Shown piece by piece: positions 1 through 8,942 of a stretch of 64,000 bases of DNA. The position numbers and the translations under genes were made by a program. Below the pieces are notes generated by a model. That model ran no database searches. It had not been told where the DNA came from and was given only the letters and a program-made list of their open reading frames with translations. Origin of the DNA: Anaerolineae bacterium (GTDB lineage: Bacteria > Chloroflexota > Anaerolineae > 4572-78 > J111); NCBI GenBank assembly GCA_023151115.1, contig JAKLJP010000006.1:62001-126000 (forward strand), written 5' to 3'. Within the stretch, counting starts at the first letter, position 1; each line of letters begins with the position of its first letter.

Positions 1-515
1 GGGGCAGCCGCCAAATCGAGTTTAGCAGTCTGGCCGCTGCCAATCCAGCCTCGTTTTACCTGATCAGCCTGCCGGCCCACCAGACCTATCCCACTCAATT
101 AGCGCGGGCGGAAGCCGTCGAAGCGGTTGTCCTGGGCAGTCAGGCCGAGGCTAACCAGCGCCGCCTCTACAAAGTAATTCACCCCGAAGGCATTCAAAGC
201 TGCCAATTGGTTATGGGGTTTACCGAGTTGGCCGAAGGCAGCATCTGGAACACCATGCCGGCTCACACCCATGAACGTCGCAGCGAAGTTTATTTGTATT
301 TTGACCTGGCCACCGATGCAGTAGTCTTCCACCTGCTGGGCCAGCCCACCGAAACCCGGCACCTGGTTGTCCGCAACGGCCAGGCGGCCCTTTCGCCCAG
401 TTGGTCTATCCATTCCGGGGCAGGCACTAAAAATTACACCTTTGTTTGGGCGATGGGTGGAGAAAACCAGGCGTTTAGTGATATGGATGCTGTTAAAATG
501 GAAGGCTTAGCATGA
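1..515 (+). CDS. kduI: 5-keto-4-deoxyuronate isomerase, 3' part
   Basis: Open frame from base 3 to TGA at 513-515; the start lies left of the window. KduI converts 5-keto-4-deoxyuronate (from unsaturated oligouronides) to 2,5-diketo-3-deoxygluconate in the cytoplasm. The visible 170 residues include the cupin metal site PAHTHERRSEVYLYF with the His-x-His and Glu ligands, followed by PSWSIHSGAGTKNYTFVW, which carries the last His ligand. The family is about 275-280 residues, so roughly the first 100 are missing. The stop overlaps the kduD start (ATGA), so the two genes are translationally coupled and encode consecutive pathway steps. Confidence 0.93.
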   Translation, partial: GSRQIEFSSLAAANPASFYLISLPAHQTYPTQLARAEAVEAVVLGSQAEANQRRLYKVIHPEGIQSCQLVMGFTELAEGSIWNTMPAHTHERRSEVYLYFDLATDAVVFHLLGQPTETRHLVVRNGQAALSPSWSIHSGAGTKNYTFVWAMGGENQAFSDMDAVKMEGLA

Positions 516-1279
516 TTCTCGATCAGTTTAAACTCGACGGCAAAATAGCCCTGGTGACGGGCTGCAAACGCGGGTTGGGCCAGGCCATGGCCTGCGCTCT
601 GGCCGAGGCCGGAGCCGACATTATCGGCGTGAGCGCCACACTGGAGCCGTCGGGCAGTGAGGTTGAGCAAAAAATTACGGCTCTGGGCCGCCGCTTTAAG
701 GGCTATAGCTGCGATTTTGGCGACCGCCAGGCTTTATACGGTTTCATCCAGCAGGTCAAAAGCGATTTCCCCCGGATTGACATCCTGATCAATAACGCCG
801 GGACGATCCTACGCCAACCGGCCGTCGAACATTCGGATGAATACTGGGATCGGGTGATAAATGTCAATCTGAGCGCCCAATTTATTCTGAGTCGAGAGCT
901 TGGCCGGGAAATGGTCGAGCGCGGACAGGGCAAGATCGTTTTTGTGGCCTCACTGTTGACTTTTCAGGGCGGCATTTATGTACCCGGTTATGCGGCCAGC
1001 AAAGCCGGGATCGGCCAACTGACCAAAGCCCTGGCTAACGAGTGGGCCGCTAAAGGCGTCAATGTCAATGCCATTGCCCCCGGCTACATGGCTACTGACA
1101 ATACAGCGCCTTTACGCGCTGACGAGCAGCGCAGCCGTTCCATTATGGAACGAATTCCTGCCGGACGCTGGGGCCAGCCGGAGGATATGAAAGGGGCGGT
1201 CGTCTTTTTAAGCTCCAGGGCTTCAGATTACGTCCACGGGACGGTGCTGCTGGTTGACGGCGGTTGGATGGGGCGCTGA
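512..1279 (+). CDS. kduD: 2-dehydro-3-deoxy-D-gluconate 5-dehydrogenase (SDR)
   Basis: A 255-residue classical short-chain dehydrogenase. The NAD(P)-binding TGCKRGLG motif is at residues 16-23, NNAG at 94-97, and the catalytic Ser147, Tyr160 and Lys164 are present. The stretch around SLLTFQGGIYVPGYAASK is typical of KduD rather than of other SDRs. Family knowledge: KduD reduces 2,5-diketo-3-deoxygluconate to 2-keto-3-deoxygluconate (KDG). The 4-base overlap with kduI and the KDG kinase 1 kb downstream support the assignment. Confidence 0.93.
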   Translation: MILDQFKLDGKIALVTGCKRGLGQAMACALAEAGADIIGVSATLEPSGSEVEQKITALGRRFKGYSCDFGDRQALYGFIQQVKSDFPRIDILINNAGTILRQPAVEHSDEYWDRVINVNLSAQFILSRELGREMVERGQGKIVFVASLLTFQGGIYVPGYAASKAGIGQLTKALANEWAAKGVNVNAIAPGYMATDNTAPLRADEQRSRSIMERIPAGRWGQPEDMKGAVVFLSSRASDYVHGTVLLVDGGWMGR

Positions 1280-1288
1280 GGGGAGACC

Positions 1289-2281
1289 ATGACCACAGGT
1301 TTCAAAGCAGTTTTGATTGACTACGATGAAGAACTCTTCACTCCGCCGGCCTGGGTTGGCGGTGAATTGGCCCGCTCCGGCGTCGAGTGGGTGGAGGGCC
1401 AGCACCGCACCCCGGAACTGGCCTTGGCGGTGGCCCGCGAGGCGGATGTGGTCCTGGTGCAGTCGGTCCGTCCTCTGTTAACTCGATCCGTTATCGCTCA
1501 ACTGGAGCGCTGCCGCTGTATCGTCCGGCTGGGCGTCGGCTATGACAGCGTGGATGTGGCGGCGGCCACGGCCCACCAGATTCCCGTCTGCAATGTGCCG
1601 GCCTACTGCACCGACGACGTGGCCGACCACACCATTGCCTTGCTTATGGACAGTCTGCGCCACCTGGCCCGGCAGGATCGCTGGATTCGGGCCGGGCGGT
1701 GGGATCGCCGGGCGGCTCGGCCAACCCGCCTTCTACAGGGCAGCACACTGGGGCTAATCGGCCTGGGCCGGATTGGCCGGGCCGTGGCCCGCCGGGTGCG
1801 CGGTTTTGAGCTAACCCTGCTGGTGTCAGACCCTTACCTTGACGCCGAAACCATTGCCCAATTTGGCGGCCAAAAAGTAGAACTGGTCGAATTATTGCAG
1901 CGCTCCGACTTCATCTCGGCCCACTGCCCCCTCACCGACGAAACCTACCACCTGTTGAGCCACCGGGAATTTGAGCAGATGAAAGAGGCCGTCTTTATCG
2001 TCAATACCAGCCGGGGGCCGGTCATTGATGAAGCGGCGCTGGTAGCAGCCCTGCGTCGTGGGCAGGTCGCCGGGGCCGGGCTGGATGTGCTGGAACAGGA
2101 GCCGCTGCCGCTCGACTCGCCCCTGCGCGAGTTTGAGCAAGTCACCATTACCCCTCACGTTTCGGCCTGCGCCCCCGAAAGCCAGGAGAATCTATATCGG
2201 ACCGCTTGCGAGATTGTGCTGGATGTATACAACCGGCGCTGGCCTCCGGGGGTGGTCAATCCTGAAGTTAAAAACAAATAG
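1289..2281 (+). CDS. D-isomer 2-hydroxyacid dehydrogenase (CtBP/PGDH-like)
   Basis: A 330-residue NAD-dependent 2-hydroxyacid dehydrogenase. The Rossmann motif GLIGLGRIGRAV lies in the middle, and the three catalytic positions are visible: Arg in NTSRGPVID, Glu in DVLEQEP, His in ITPHVS. It begins 9 bases after kduD and is in the same transcription unit. The substrate cannot be read from sequence; a keto-acid formed during deoxy-sugar breakdown is an inference from the neighbours. A second, divergent paralogue lies at 5893-6858. Alternatives are phosphoglycerate dehydrogenase or glyoxylate/hydroxypyruvate reductase, but the regulatory ACT domain of SerA is absent. Confidence 0.88.
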   Translation: MTTGFKAVLIDYDEELFTPPAWVGGELARSGVEWVEGQHRTPELALAVAREADVVLVQSVRPLLTRSVIAQLERCRCIVRLGVGYDSVDVAAATAHQIPVCNVPAYCTDDVADHTIALLMDSLRHLARQDRWIRAGRWDRRAARPTRLLQGSTLGLIGLGRIGRAVARRVRGFELTLLVSDPYLDAETIAQFGGQKVELVELLQRSDFISAHCPLTDETYHLLSHREFEQMKEAVFIVNTSRGPVIDEAALVAALRRGQVAGAGLDVLEQEPLPLDSPLREFEQVTITPHVSACAPESQENLYRTACEIVLDVYNRRWPPGVVNPEVKNK

Positions 2282-2327
2282 GGAGATTAGAGATTGGAGA
2301 TTGTATAATCTCCAATCTCTAATCTCC
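2282..2327. repeat. palindromic tandem array, GGAGATT family, copy 1
   Basis: A perfect 21-bp stem with a 4-base loop. The left arm (2282-2302) is built of degenerate 7-8 bp units (GGAGATTA, GAGATT, GGAGATT) and the right arm (2307-2327) is its exact reverse complement. It sits between the dehydrogenase stop and kdgK. The same palindrome recurs at 41206-41250 with one loop change and one terminal mismatch, 39 kb away. Confidence 0.95.
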
Positions 2328-2356
2328 GATCTCCTGAGTTTATTATTGAGGTTTCA

Positions 2357-3397
2357 ATGATGAAAAAGAAAATCGTAACCTTTGGCGAAATTATGATGCG
2401 GCTGTCGCCGCCGGGTTTTTTGCGCTTTAGCCAGGCCAATACCTTTGATGTCATTTACGGCGGTGGTGAGGCCAATGTGGCTGTGGCGCTGGCTAATTTT
2501 GGCGAGCCGGTGGATTATGTGACTCGTCTGCCCAAAAACGACCTGGGCGATGCCTGTATTCAATTTTTGCGCCGGTATGGGGTGGGGGTAGACCAGATTG
2601 TCCGCGGCGGCGAGCGGTTGGGCATCTATTTTCTGGAAATGGGGGCAGCCCAGCGCGGCAGCAAAGTGGTCTACGACCGCAGCCAGTCGGCCATTGCCAC
2701 CATCGAGCGGGGAATGGTGGATTGGGAGCGTGTTTTTGCCCGGGCCGACTGGTTTCACTGGACCGGCATCACCCCGGCCATTTCTGCCGGCGCCGCCGCT
2801 GTCTGCCTGGAGGCGGCTCAGGCGGCCAAACAGGTGGGGCTGACCGTCTCGTGCGACCTCAACTATCGCAAAAACCTGTGGAAATGGGGCAAAAAAGCCG
2901 GCGAGGTCATGCCGGAGCTGGTCAGCCAGTGCGATATTGCCATCGGCAATGAGGAAGACGCGGATAAAGTTTTTGGGATCAAAGCGCCCGAAACCGATGT
3001 GACCAGCGGCAAGGTTGAAGCCGACAAGTTCCGCCACGTCTGCGCTGCCCTGGCCGAACGTTTCCCCAATTTGCAGACTATCGCCATCACCCTGCGCGGT
3101 TCCCTCTCGGCCAGCCACAATACCTGGTCGGGCGTGCTGTGGCAGCCGGACGGCTTTTACGTCGCTCCCATCTATGACATTACCCACATCGTGGACCGGG
3201 TAGGCGGCGGCGATGCCTTTGCCAGCGGGCTGATTTACGGGCTGCGTACCTATTCCGGCGACCGCCAAAAGGCGCTCAATTTTGCCGTGGCTGCTTCATG
3301 CCTTAAGCACTCCATCTTTGGCGATTTTAATTTAGTCAGCGTAGATGAAGTGGAAAAACTGATGTCCGGCGATGCTTCGGGGCGGGTGTCGCGGTAG
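2357..3397 (+). CDS. kdgK: 2-keto-3-deoxygluconate kinase (PfkB family)
   Basis: A 346-residue ribokinase-fold sugar kinase. The N-terminal GGGEANVAVALANFG is the PfkB substrate-binding region, and the C-terminal signature DRVGGGDAFASG is at 280-291 with the catalytic base Asp286. It phosphorylates KDG to 2-keto-3-deoxy-6-phosphogluconate with ATP. Between kduD and a KDPG aldolase the assignment as KDG kinase is strong; fructokinase or another PfkB member is the alternative on sequence alone. The start ATG is followed by a second ATG, and either may be used. Confidence 0.9.
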   Translation: MMKKKIVTFGEIMMRLSPPGFLRFSQANTFDVIYGGGEANVAVALANFGEPVDYVTRLPKNDLGDACIQFLRRYGVGVDQIVRGGERLGIYFLEMGAAQRGSKVVYDRSQSAIATIERGMVDWERVFARADWFHWTGITPAISAGAAAVCLEAAQAAKQVGLTVSCDLNYRKNLWKWGKKAGEVMPELVSQCDIAIGNEEDADKVFGIKAPETDVTSGKVEADKFRHVCAALAERFPNLQTIAITLRGSLSASHNTWSGVLWQPDGFYVAPIYDITHIVDRVGGGDAFASGLIYGLRTYSGDRQKALNFAVAASCLKHSIFGDFNLVSVDEVEKLMSGDASGRVSR

Positions 3398-3401
3398 GAT
3401 T

Positions 3402-3462
3402 AAGAAATTAGAAATAAAAAATAAGAACAGACAGTTTTCTAATTTCTCATTTCTTATTTCTT
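3402..3462. repeat. palindromic array, AAGAAATTA/TAATTTCTT family
   Basis: The left arm (3402-3427) has A-rich units such as AAGAAATTAG and AATAAGAA. The right arm (3437-3462) reads the complement, TTCTAATTTC then TTCTTATTTCTT, around a loop of about 9 bases. It lies between kdgK and the aldolase gene. The same unit type returns at 37074-37184 and at 44589-44620. It could act as an intercistronic hairpin. Confidence 0.85.
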
Positions 3463-3504
3463 TTTTGGATTCCGGCTTGTCCGGGTCAGGAAAGGACAAC
3501 TCCA

Positions 3505-4176
3505 ATGGCTCGTTTTACCAGATTAGAAGTACTCAATTGTATGATTGACCTGGGCTTGATCCCGGTCTTTTATCATAAAGATGTCGAAGTGGCCAAGAAA
3601 ATTGTCACGGCGTGCGCCGAAGGTGGAGCACGGGTGATCGAGTTCACCAACCGGGGCGATTTTGCCTACCATGTCTTTACCGAGTTATCGCGTCACTTTG
3701 CCACCACCGCACCCCAGATCGTTTTGGGCGTCGGCTCGGTGGTGGATGCGCCTACGGCGGCTATGTACATTGCCAGCGGAGCTAATTTTGTGGTTGGACC
3801 GCTGCTCAACACCGAAGTGGCCCGGCTGTGCAACCGGCGCAAGATTGCCTATTCGCCTGGCTGCGGCAGCGTCTCGGAAATTGCCGAGGCCGAGGAACTG
3901 GGTGTTGAGATTGTCAAAGTATTCCCCGGCAACTCGGTCGGCGGGCCGGGCTTTGTCAAAGCCGTGCTCGGCCCATGCCCCTGGACACGGATCATGCCGA
4001 CCGGTGGCGTAGACGCGACTAAAGAAAGTATTACCGCCTGGTTCAAAGCCGGGGTGGCCTGTGTCGGCATGGGGTCAAACCTGATTACCAAAGAGGCCGT
4101 GGCGGCGGGCGATTTCGAGGCAATTACCCGCAATGTGGCCCAAGTGCTGGCCTGGATCAAAGAAGTGCGAGGATAG
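3505..4176 (+). CDS. eda: KDPG/KHG aldolase
   Basis: A 223-residue class I aldolase of the Eda family. It cleaves 2-keto-3-deoxy-6-phosphogluconate to pyruvate and glyceraldehyde-3-phosphate. The Schiff-base lysine is Lys138 in VKVFPG; Glu46 and Arg50 in IEFTNRG match the conserved Glu and Arg of the E. coli enzyme. AAGGACAACTCCAATG gives a ribosome site just before the ATG. It directly follows kdgK, giving the full KDG to central-metabolism route. Slightly longer than the usual 205-215 residues because of a short N-terminal extension. Confidence 0.92.
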   Translation: MARFTRLEVLNCMIDLGLIPVFYHKDVEVAKKIVTACAEGGARVIEFTNRGDFAYHVFTELSRHFATTAPQIVLGVGSVVDAPTAAMYIASGANFVVGPLLNTEVARLCNRRKIAYSPGCGSVSEIAEAEELGVEIVKVFPGNSVGGPGFVKAVLGPCPWTRIMPTGGVDATKESITAWFKAGVACVGMGSNLITKEAVAAGDFEAITRNVAQVLAWIKEVRG

Positions 4177-4180
4177 ATTT

Positions 4181-4999
4181 ATGAACGGACAAGAACTTTC
4201 GGCGGCGCTCAGGAGCGGCCGGCGGGTTTATGGCACGGCCATTCTCTCTACCTCGGCCCGCTGGCCCAGGGTTGTGCAAAAACTCGGCCTGGATTTTGTT
4301 TTTATTGATACGGAACATACCCCCATTGAGCGGGAACAACTGGCCTGGATGTGCCAGGCTTATGATGCCCTGGGCCTGGCTCCCATTGTGCGCATCCCTG
4401 CACCCGATCCGTACCAGGCGTGCGTGGTACTGGATGGAGGGGCCAAAGGGGTGATTGCCCCCTATGTAGAAACTGTGCAGGAAGTGCAGGCTCTACGCGG
4501 GGCGGTCAAGTTGCGACCGCTCAAGGGGCAGCGGCTGCGCCAAGCCTTAACCGGCGAGGCCCATCTACCCGGCGACCTGGCCGCTTATCTGAACCGCTGG
4601 AACACCGGCAACGTCTTGATTATCAATATCGAAAGCCTGCCGGCGTTGAAGGCGTTGGATGACATTCTGGCCGTGCCCCAACTCGACGCCGTGTTGATTG
4701 GTCCACACGACCTCTCGATCAGCCTGGGTATTCCGGAGCAGTATCGTCACCCGCTGTTTGATGAAACGGTCAAAACGATTATTGGCAAAGCCCGCCGGCA
4801 TCAAGTGGGGGTGGGGATTCATTTTTCCACCGGGCGCGATCAGGAAATCGAGTGGGCCAAAGCCGGGGCCAACTTCATCGTCCACAGTACCGACCTCACC
4901 CTCTTTAGCCAGGCCATGGCCGCCGACCTGGCGGCGATGAAAGAAGCGCTGGACGAAGGCAAACCACAGGGGGGCGGACACGACGAGGACATCATTTAG
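4181..4999 (+). CDS. HpcH/HpaI family aldolase
   Basis: A 272-residue class II pyruvate-dependent aldolase. The start is taken at ATG 4181, four bases after the eda stop; an upstream in-frame start at 4133 would run into eda. Family residues are present: catalytic His46 in DTEHTP, Arg71 in VRIP, and the metal ligands Glu151 and Asp177 (GPHDLS). Members cleave 2-keto-3-deoxy acids such as KDG, 2-keto-3-deoxyrhamnonate or 4-hydroxy-2-ketoheptanedioate. In this operon a non-phosphorylated keto-deoxy acid is likely, which would give a bypass of the kinase route. The usual YPPxGxRG segment is altered here to LRPLKGQRLR. Confidence 0.85.
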   Translation: MNGQELSAALRSGRRVYGTAILSTSARWPRVVQKLGLDFVFIDTEHTPIEREQLAWMCQAYDALGLAPIVRIPAPDPYQACVVLDGGAKGVIAPYVETVQEVQALRGAVKLRPLKGQRLRQALTGEAHLPGDLAAYLNRWNTGNVLIINIESLPALKALDDILAVPQLDAVLIGPHDLSISLGIPEQYRHPLFDETVKTIIGKARRHQVGVGIHFSTGRDQEIEWAKAGANFIVHSTDLTLFSQAMAADLAAMKEALDEGKPQGGGHDEDII

Positions 5000-5098
5000 G
5001 CAGTTCTAAGAATTACATTCGCCAAGATGTAAGACGCAACATGAATATTGGGTAATTATTTCTTGGAAATGCCTTAACCCACAGCAAAGGATACAAAC

Positions 5099-5863
5099 GT
5101 GGAAATTCGCTTTGATCAACAGGTTGTCATGATTACCGGCGCAAGCACCGGCATCGGCGCAGCGCTGGCTAAGGCTTTTGGCGCGGCCGGGGCCAGGGTT
5201 GTGCTGCATTACAACAGCAGCGAGGCCGCCGCCAGAACCGTCGCCGGGGAGATTGAAGCCGGCGGGGGAGAGGTGTGGCTGATTCGGGCCGATGTCACTG
5301 CCCCGGATCAGGTAAAACAGTTGGTGGCCCAAACCCTGGAGCGTTTTGGGCAAATTGATATTTTGATTAACAACGCCGGCGGCCTGATCAAACGCCAGCC
5401 GGTGGCCGACATGCCGGCTGAGCTTTATCAGTACATTATGGATTTGAATATGACCTCGGTGTTTCAAATCTGCCAGCAAGTCATCCCGGTTATGCAGCGG
5501 CAGGGCCAGGGCAATATTATCAATGTGACCTCGATTGCGGCCCGGCTTGGCGGGGGAGCGGGGGCTGTGGTTTATGCCACCAGCAAAGGGGCGGTCAGCA
5601 CTTTTACTCGTGGGCTGGCCAGAGAACTGGCCGGGCAAAACATCCGGGTCAATGCTATTTCGCCGGGGGTGATTCAGACTCCTTTCCACGAACGCTACAG
5701 CACCCCGGAACAAATAGAGGCGATGGTGAAAACTATTCCGATGGGGCGCGTCGGACAGCCCGAAGAGTGTGTCGGCGCGGCGTTCTTTCTAGCTTCCGAA
5801 GCGATGAGCCGCTATGTGACCGGACAAATCATTGAAATTAACGGCGGGCAGTTGATGCCCTAG
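5099..5863 (+). CDS. SDR family oxidoreductase
   Basis: A 254-residue classical SDR: TGASTGIG at 13-20, NNAG at 91-94, catalytic Ser145, Tyr159 and Lys163. The start is GTG at 5099, preceded by AAAGGATACAAAC. It ends with the family-typical GxxIEINGGQ. Related to glucose or gluconate 5-dehydrogenases and 3-oxoacyl-ACP reductases; the carbohydrate context argues for a sugar-acid substrate. The dehydrogenase gene 29 bases downstream is probably cotranscribed. The substrate is unknown. Confidence 0.85.
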   Translation: MEIRFDQQVVMITGASTGIGAALAKAFGAAGARVVLHYNSSEAAARTVAGEIEAGGGEVWLIRADVTAPDQVKQLVAQTLERFGQIDILINNAGGLIKRQPVADMPAELYQYIMDLNMTSVFQICQQVIPVMQRQGQGNIINVTSIAARLGGGAGAVVYATSKGAVSTFTRGLARELAGQNIRVNAISPGVIQTPFHERYSTPEQIEAMVKTIPMGRVGQPEECVGAAFFLASEAMSRYVTGQIIEINGGQLMP

Positions 5864-5892
5864 CCGGTATACACCGATCGGGAGAAGAGAGT

Positions 5893-6858
5893 ATGAAACC
5901 AAAAGTTTGGCTTGATATGAAGATTGTGCCAGAAGCCCTGGCCCGACTGGAGCCAGACACCGAGATTATCGCCGACGGGACGCTGGACAACTTACCCGGT
6001 GCAGCGGCGGCGATTATGGGGGTCGAGAACCAGGCCGACGGCGCGTTTATGGACCGGGCCGGATCGTCCTTAAAGGTTATTGCCCGGCATGGCATTGGGG
6101 TGAACAATGTGGACATCCCGGCGGCTACCGAGCGCGGCATTTTGGTAGTCAACACGCCCGACGCTCCCACCGAGTCCACCGCCGAACACACAGTTGCCCT
6201 GCTGCTGGGCCTGGCCAAGCGAGTTGTCGCCGGCGACATGAGCATGCGCGGGACCGACATTCCTCGCGCTCAACTGATGGGGACCGAGGTTCGGGGGCGG
6301 GTGTTGGGGGTGATCGGCTGCGGGCGGATTGGCCGGCGGGTGGGCGAAATTTGCGCCCTGGGGTTGAAGATGCGGGTGCTGGCCTATGATCCGTACTGCA
6401 CCGACTGGACCTCGATCACGTCCCTGGGCATCGAGCCGGTAGACAGCCTGAATACATTGCTGGTCCAGGCCGATTTTGTCAGTCTGCATGCCTCACTGAC
6501 CCCGCAAACCCGCCAGCTAATGGGTGAGCGTGAGCTGCGGCTGATGAAACCGGGCGCTTATCTGATCAATGCCAGCCGGGGGCCGCTGGTTAACGAAGCA
6601 GCCCTGGCCCAAGTTCTGGCCGAAGGTCACCTGGCCGGGGCGGCGCTGGATGTGTTCGACCCGGAACCGCCGCTGCCGACCAATCCTCTGCTCCAGATGA
6701 CCAACGTGGTGGTCACACCGCACATTTCTTCCTACACCGACCTGGGCTATAGGGCGATGGGCATGGGCGCAGTCGAGCAGGTACTCCAGGTGCTGCGGGG
6801 CGAGTACCCGCCCAACCTCTTAAACCCCGAGGCATGGCCAGGCCGGCTCAAGACGTAA
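5893..6858 (+). CDS. D-2-hydroxyacid dehydrogenase (second copy)
   Basis: A 321-residue NAD-dependent 2-hydroxyacid dehydrogenase with the nucleotide motif GVIGCGRIGRRV and the catalytic Arg (NASRGPLVNE), Glu (DVFDPEPP) and His (VTPHISS). GGGAGAAGAGAGT supplies a ribosome site before ATG 5893. It is a divergent paralogue of 1289-2281 in the same gene run, so two different hydroxyacids or a reversible redox pair may be handled. It is the last gene of the uronate block; a 560-base gap follows. Confidence 0.87.
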   Translation: MKPKVWLDMKIVPEALARLEPDTEIIADGTLDNLPGAAAAIMGVENQADGAFMDRAGSSLKVIARHGIGVNNVDIPAATERGILVVNTPDAPTESTAEHTVALLLGLAKRVVAGDMSMRGTDIPRAQLMGTEVRGRVLGVIGCGRIGRRVGEICALGLKMRVLAYDPYCTDWTSITSLGIEPVDSLNTLLVQADFVSLHASLTPQTRQLMGERELRLMKPGAYLINASRGPLVNEAALAQVLAEGHLAGAALDVFDPEPPLPTNPLLQMTNVVVTPHISSYTDLGYRAMGMGAVEQVLQVLRGEYPPNLLNPEAWPGRLKT

Positions 6859-6982
6859 TTATCACAATCGTCGAGAAAAAATTATAGGGACAAACCAACA
6901 CTTACTCCTGTTTGTCGAGGAGTGTCACCGGCCTACCTCTCAAGGTGAGTGAGCCGCAGCGAACCCGACCGAACAACCAAAC

Positions 6983-7077
6983 TCAGTAGATCCAATTTTT
7001 CACCGTAGCTGGCGCATCCCTATGCGTCAGCGGGCGGCAGAGGGATGCCACCCTACAGAAAATTTGGATCCACTGAA
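6983..7077. repeat. MITE-like element with AGTAGATCCAATTTT ends
   Basis: Terminal inverted repeats: left TCAGTAGATCCAATTTT, right the complement of AAAATTTGGATCCACTGA. About 95 bp in all. The core has CACCGTAGC and two GGGATGC/GCATCCC arms that can pair. Related copies lie at 10138-10228, 16334-16406 (half copy), 21047-21148 and 53868-53964. No coding capacity. Confidence 0.8.
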
Positions 7078-7259
7078 ACTGGCTTACTCCCCGGCAGCTT
7101 ACCCACTCTGGTTCTCATTAAATCAGTCGTTCCAACAGTTCCAAATTTGAAAATTTTGAGTCAATTTCGCCGAGAAAGGCACGCTTCGCGTTAGATGCCG
7201 AACGTCGCCGCATCTGAGGATGCTGGCCCCTCATATTTGAAATTGCTGTAGTCGTTTAT

Positions 7260-7287
7260 TTGCGTTTCAAGGCCATCCAGTTATAAT
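7260..7287 (+). promoter_or_regulatory. putative sigma70 promoter for the BNR gene
   Basis: TTGCGT at 7260-7265 and a perfect TATAAT at 7282-7287, separated by 16 bases, 130 bases before the ATG at 7417. Motif match only. Confidence 0.45.
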
Positions 7288-7416
7288 AGCGCAACAGAAC
7301 ATTTGTTCGCGTCTCCATTTGACCATGTTTGAGGGGCAGCTCAAGGTGAGCGACGGTTGTAAGTGGGGAGGCGACAACTTTATCACAGGTTCAGTGCAAA
7401 ATGAAAGGAGAGTACA

Positions 7417-8532
7417 ATGAGCAGGGTACGGGTATTGGTTGGCACCCGCAAAGGTGCATTTATTTTGACCTCGGATGGGAAACGTGAACAGTGGGACATC
7501 AGCGGACCCCACTTTGCCGGCTGGGAAATTTATCATCTCAAAGGCTCACCTGCTGACCCCAAGCGGTTGTATGCCTCCCAATCCACCGGTTGGTTCGGGC
7601 AGTTGATTCAGCGTTCCGACGATGGCGGCCAGACCTGGGAGCCGATGGGAAATGAATTTGTCTACGAAGGCGTTCCCGGCACGCATCAGTGGTATGACGG
7701 CACCCAGCATCCCTGGGAATTTAAGCGGGTCTGGTATCTCGAACCATCGCCGACCGATCCCGAGACGGTTTACGCCGGGGTGGAAGATGCCGCCTTGTTT
7801 CGTTCCGGCGACGGCGGGAAGACATGGCAGGAGCTTGCGGGGCTGCGTAGTGTCAAAGGACACCTCTGGCAGCCGGGGGCCGGAGGAATGTGTCTCCATA
7901 CCATCTTGCTGGACCCAAGCAACCCCAACCGAATTTTTGTGGCTATCTCGGCGGCAGGCGCGTTTCGCACGGACGATGGTGGGAAAACCTGGCGACCGGT
8001 GAACCAGGGTCTGAAATCCGAATATGAGCTGCCTGACCCCCATGCCGAGGTCGGTCATTGTGTTCACGGTTTGGCCATGCATCCCTCACGTCCAGAAGTG
8101 CTGTTCATGCAGAAACATTGGGATGTCATGCGCAGTGACAATGCCGGCGAGTTATGGCACGAGGTCAGCGGCAATCTGCCGAGCGACTTTGGCTTCCCGA
8201 TTGCGGTGCATGCCCATGAACCGGAGACCATTTATGTCGTGCCCATCAAAAGTGATTCAGAACATTATCCGCCCGATGGGAAACTGCGGGGATACCGCAG
8301 CCGAACAGGCGGGCATGAATGGGAGGCGCTCACCCAGGGGTTGCCGCAAAGCCACTGCTATGTCAACGTCCTGCGCAGCGCTATGGCGGTCGACTCGTTG
8401 GACGAGGGCGGTGTTTATTTTGGCACCACCGGCGGGCAGGTGTACGTATCGGCAGATTCGGGCGATACCTGGATGCCCATTGTCCGCGATCTACCCTCCG
8501 TGCTGTCCGTCGAAGTTCAGGTACTACCATGA
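7417..8532 (+). CDS. BNR/Asp-box beta-propeller protein (sialidase-like fold)
   Basis: A 371-residue protein with at least five Asp-box repeats: [32 protein letters not shown] and SADSGDTW, spaced as in six- or seven-bladed propellers. No signal peptide, so it is probably cytoplasmic. GAAAGGAGAGTACA gives a strong ribosome site. Such proteins are often annotated as exo-alpha-sialidase or glycosyl hydrolase, but I see no sialidase catalytic set (Arg triad, FRIP motif), so the enzyme name should not be trusted. Its stop overlaps the MoaD-like gene by four bases, suggesting the two products work together. Confidence 0.85.
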   Translation: MSRVRVLVGTRKGAFILTSDGKREQWDISGPHFAGWEIYHLKGSPADPKRLYASQSTGWFGQLIQRSDDGGQTWEPMGNEFVYEGVPGTHQWYDGTQHPWEFKRVWYLEPSPTDPETVYAGVEDAALFRSGDGGKTWQELAGLRSVKGHLWQPGAGGMCLHTILLDPSNPNRIFVAISAAGAFRTDDGGKTWRPVNQGLKSEYELPDPHAEVGHCVHGLAMHPSRPEVLFMQKHWDVMRSDNAGELWHEVSGNLPSDFGFPIAVHAHEPETIYVVPIKSDSEHYPPDGKLRGYRSRTGGHEWEALTQGLPQSHCYVNVLRSAMAVDSLDEGGVYFGTTGGQVYVSADSGDTWMPIVRDLPSVLSVEVQVLP

Positions 8533-8825
8533 TCCGGGTGGTACTGCCGCCGCACCTGCGCCGGCTGGCGCGGGTCAGCGGCAAGGTCGAGCTGGAAGTT
8601 AAAGGGCCGGTTACCCAACGCTCGATCCTGGATACCCTGGAGGCGAGTTATCCGATGCTGCGCGGGACGATCCGCGATCACGTTAGCCAGCAACGACGGT
8701 CGTTTATCCGGTTTTTTGCCTGTGGGGAGGATTGGTCTCATGAGTCGCCAGATACCCCCTTGCCCGACGCTGTCGCCACGGGCAAAGAGCCTTTTCTGAT
8801 CGTGGGGGCGATGGCCGGGGGTTAG
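8529..8825 (+). CDS. MoaD/ThiS-like ubiquitin-fold protein
   Basis: A 98-residue protein starting at ATG 8529 inside the stop of the BNR gene. It ends in AMAGG, the C-terminal Gly-Gly of sulfur-carrier and ubiquitin-like proteins (MoaD, ThiS, SAMPs) that is adenylated by an E1-like enzyme. The start [15 protein letters not shown] and the [11 protein letters not shown] segment fit the beta-grasp pattern. No MoeB/ThiF or molybdopterin gene is near, so a role in cofactor synthesis is not supported by context; a sulfur carrier or modifier dedicated to the propeller partner is an inference. Confidence 0.8.
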   Translation: MIRVVLPPHLRRLARVSGKVELEVKGPVTQRSILDTLEASYPMLRGTIRDHVSQQRRSFIRFFACGEDWSHESPDTPLPDAVATGKEPFLIVGAMAGG

Positions 8826-8942
8826 CCTTACGCCGCTTACGGCGAGCTTGATTTTCAGATGATCGTTGAGAGCGCCGGGGGCGTGCGGGCACGAGTGGTG
8901 GTCCGGGCATTGGAAATGCGAGAGCATTCGGTAATTCATCGC

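Larger units (their letters stand above)
6859..7416. other. gene-free gap with one MITE-like element and a promoter
   Basis: No credible coding sequence on either strand. The gap holds the 95-bp inverted-repeat element at 6983-7077, degenerate AT-rich sequence, and a sigma70-like promoter at 7260-7287 facing the BNR gene. Confidence 0.7.

Noticed and set aside
7417..8532. Naming the BNR protein a sialidase
   Set aside because: Asp boxes alone define a fold; the arginine triad and FRIP motif are not visible and there is no secretion signal.
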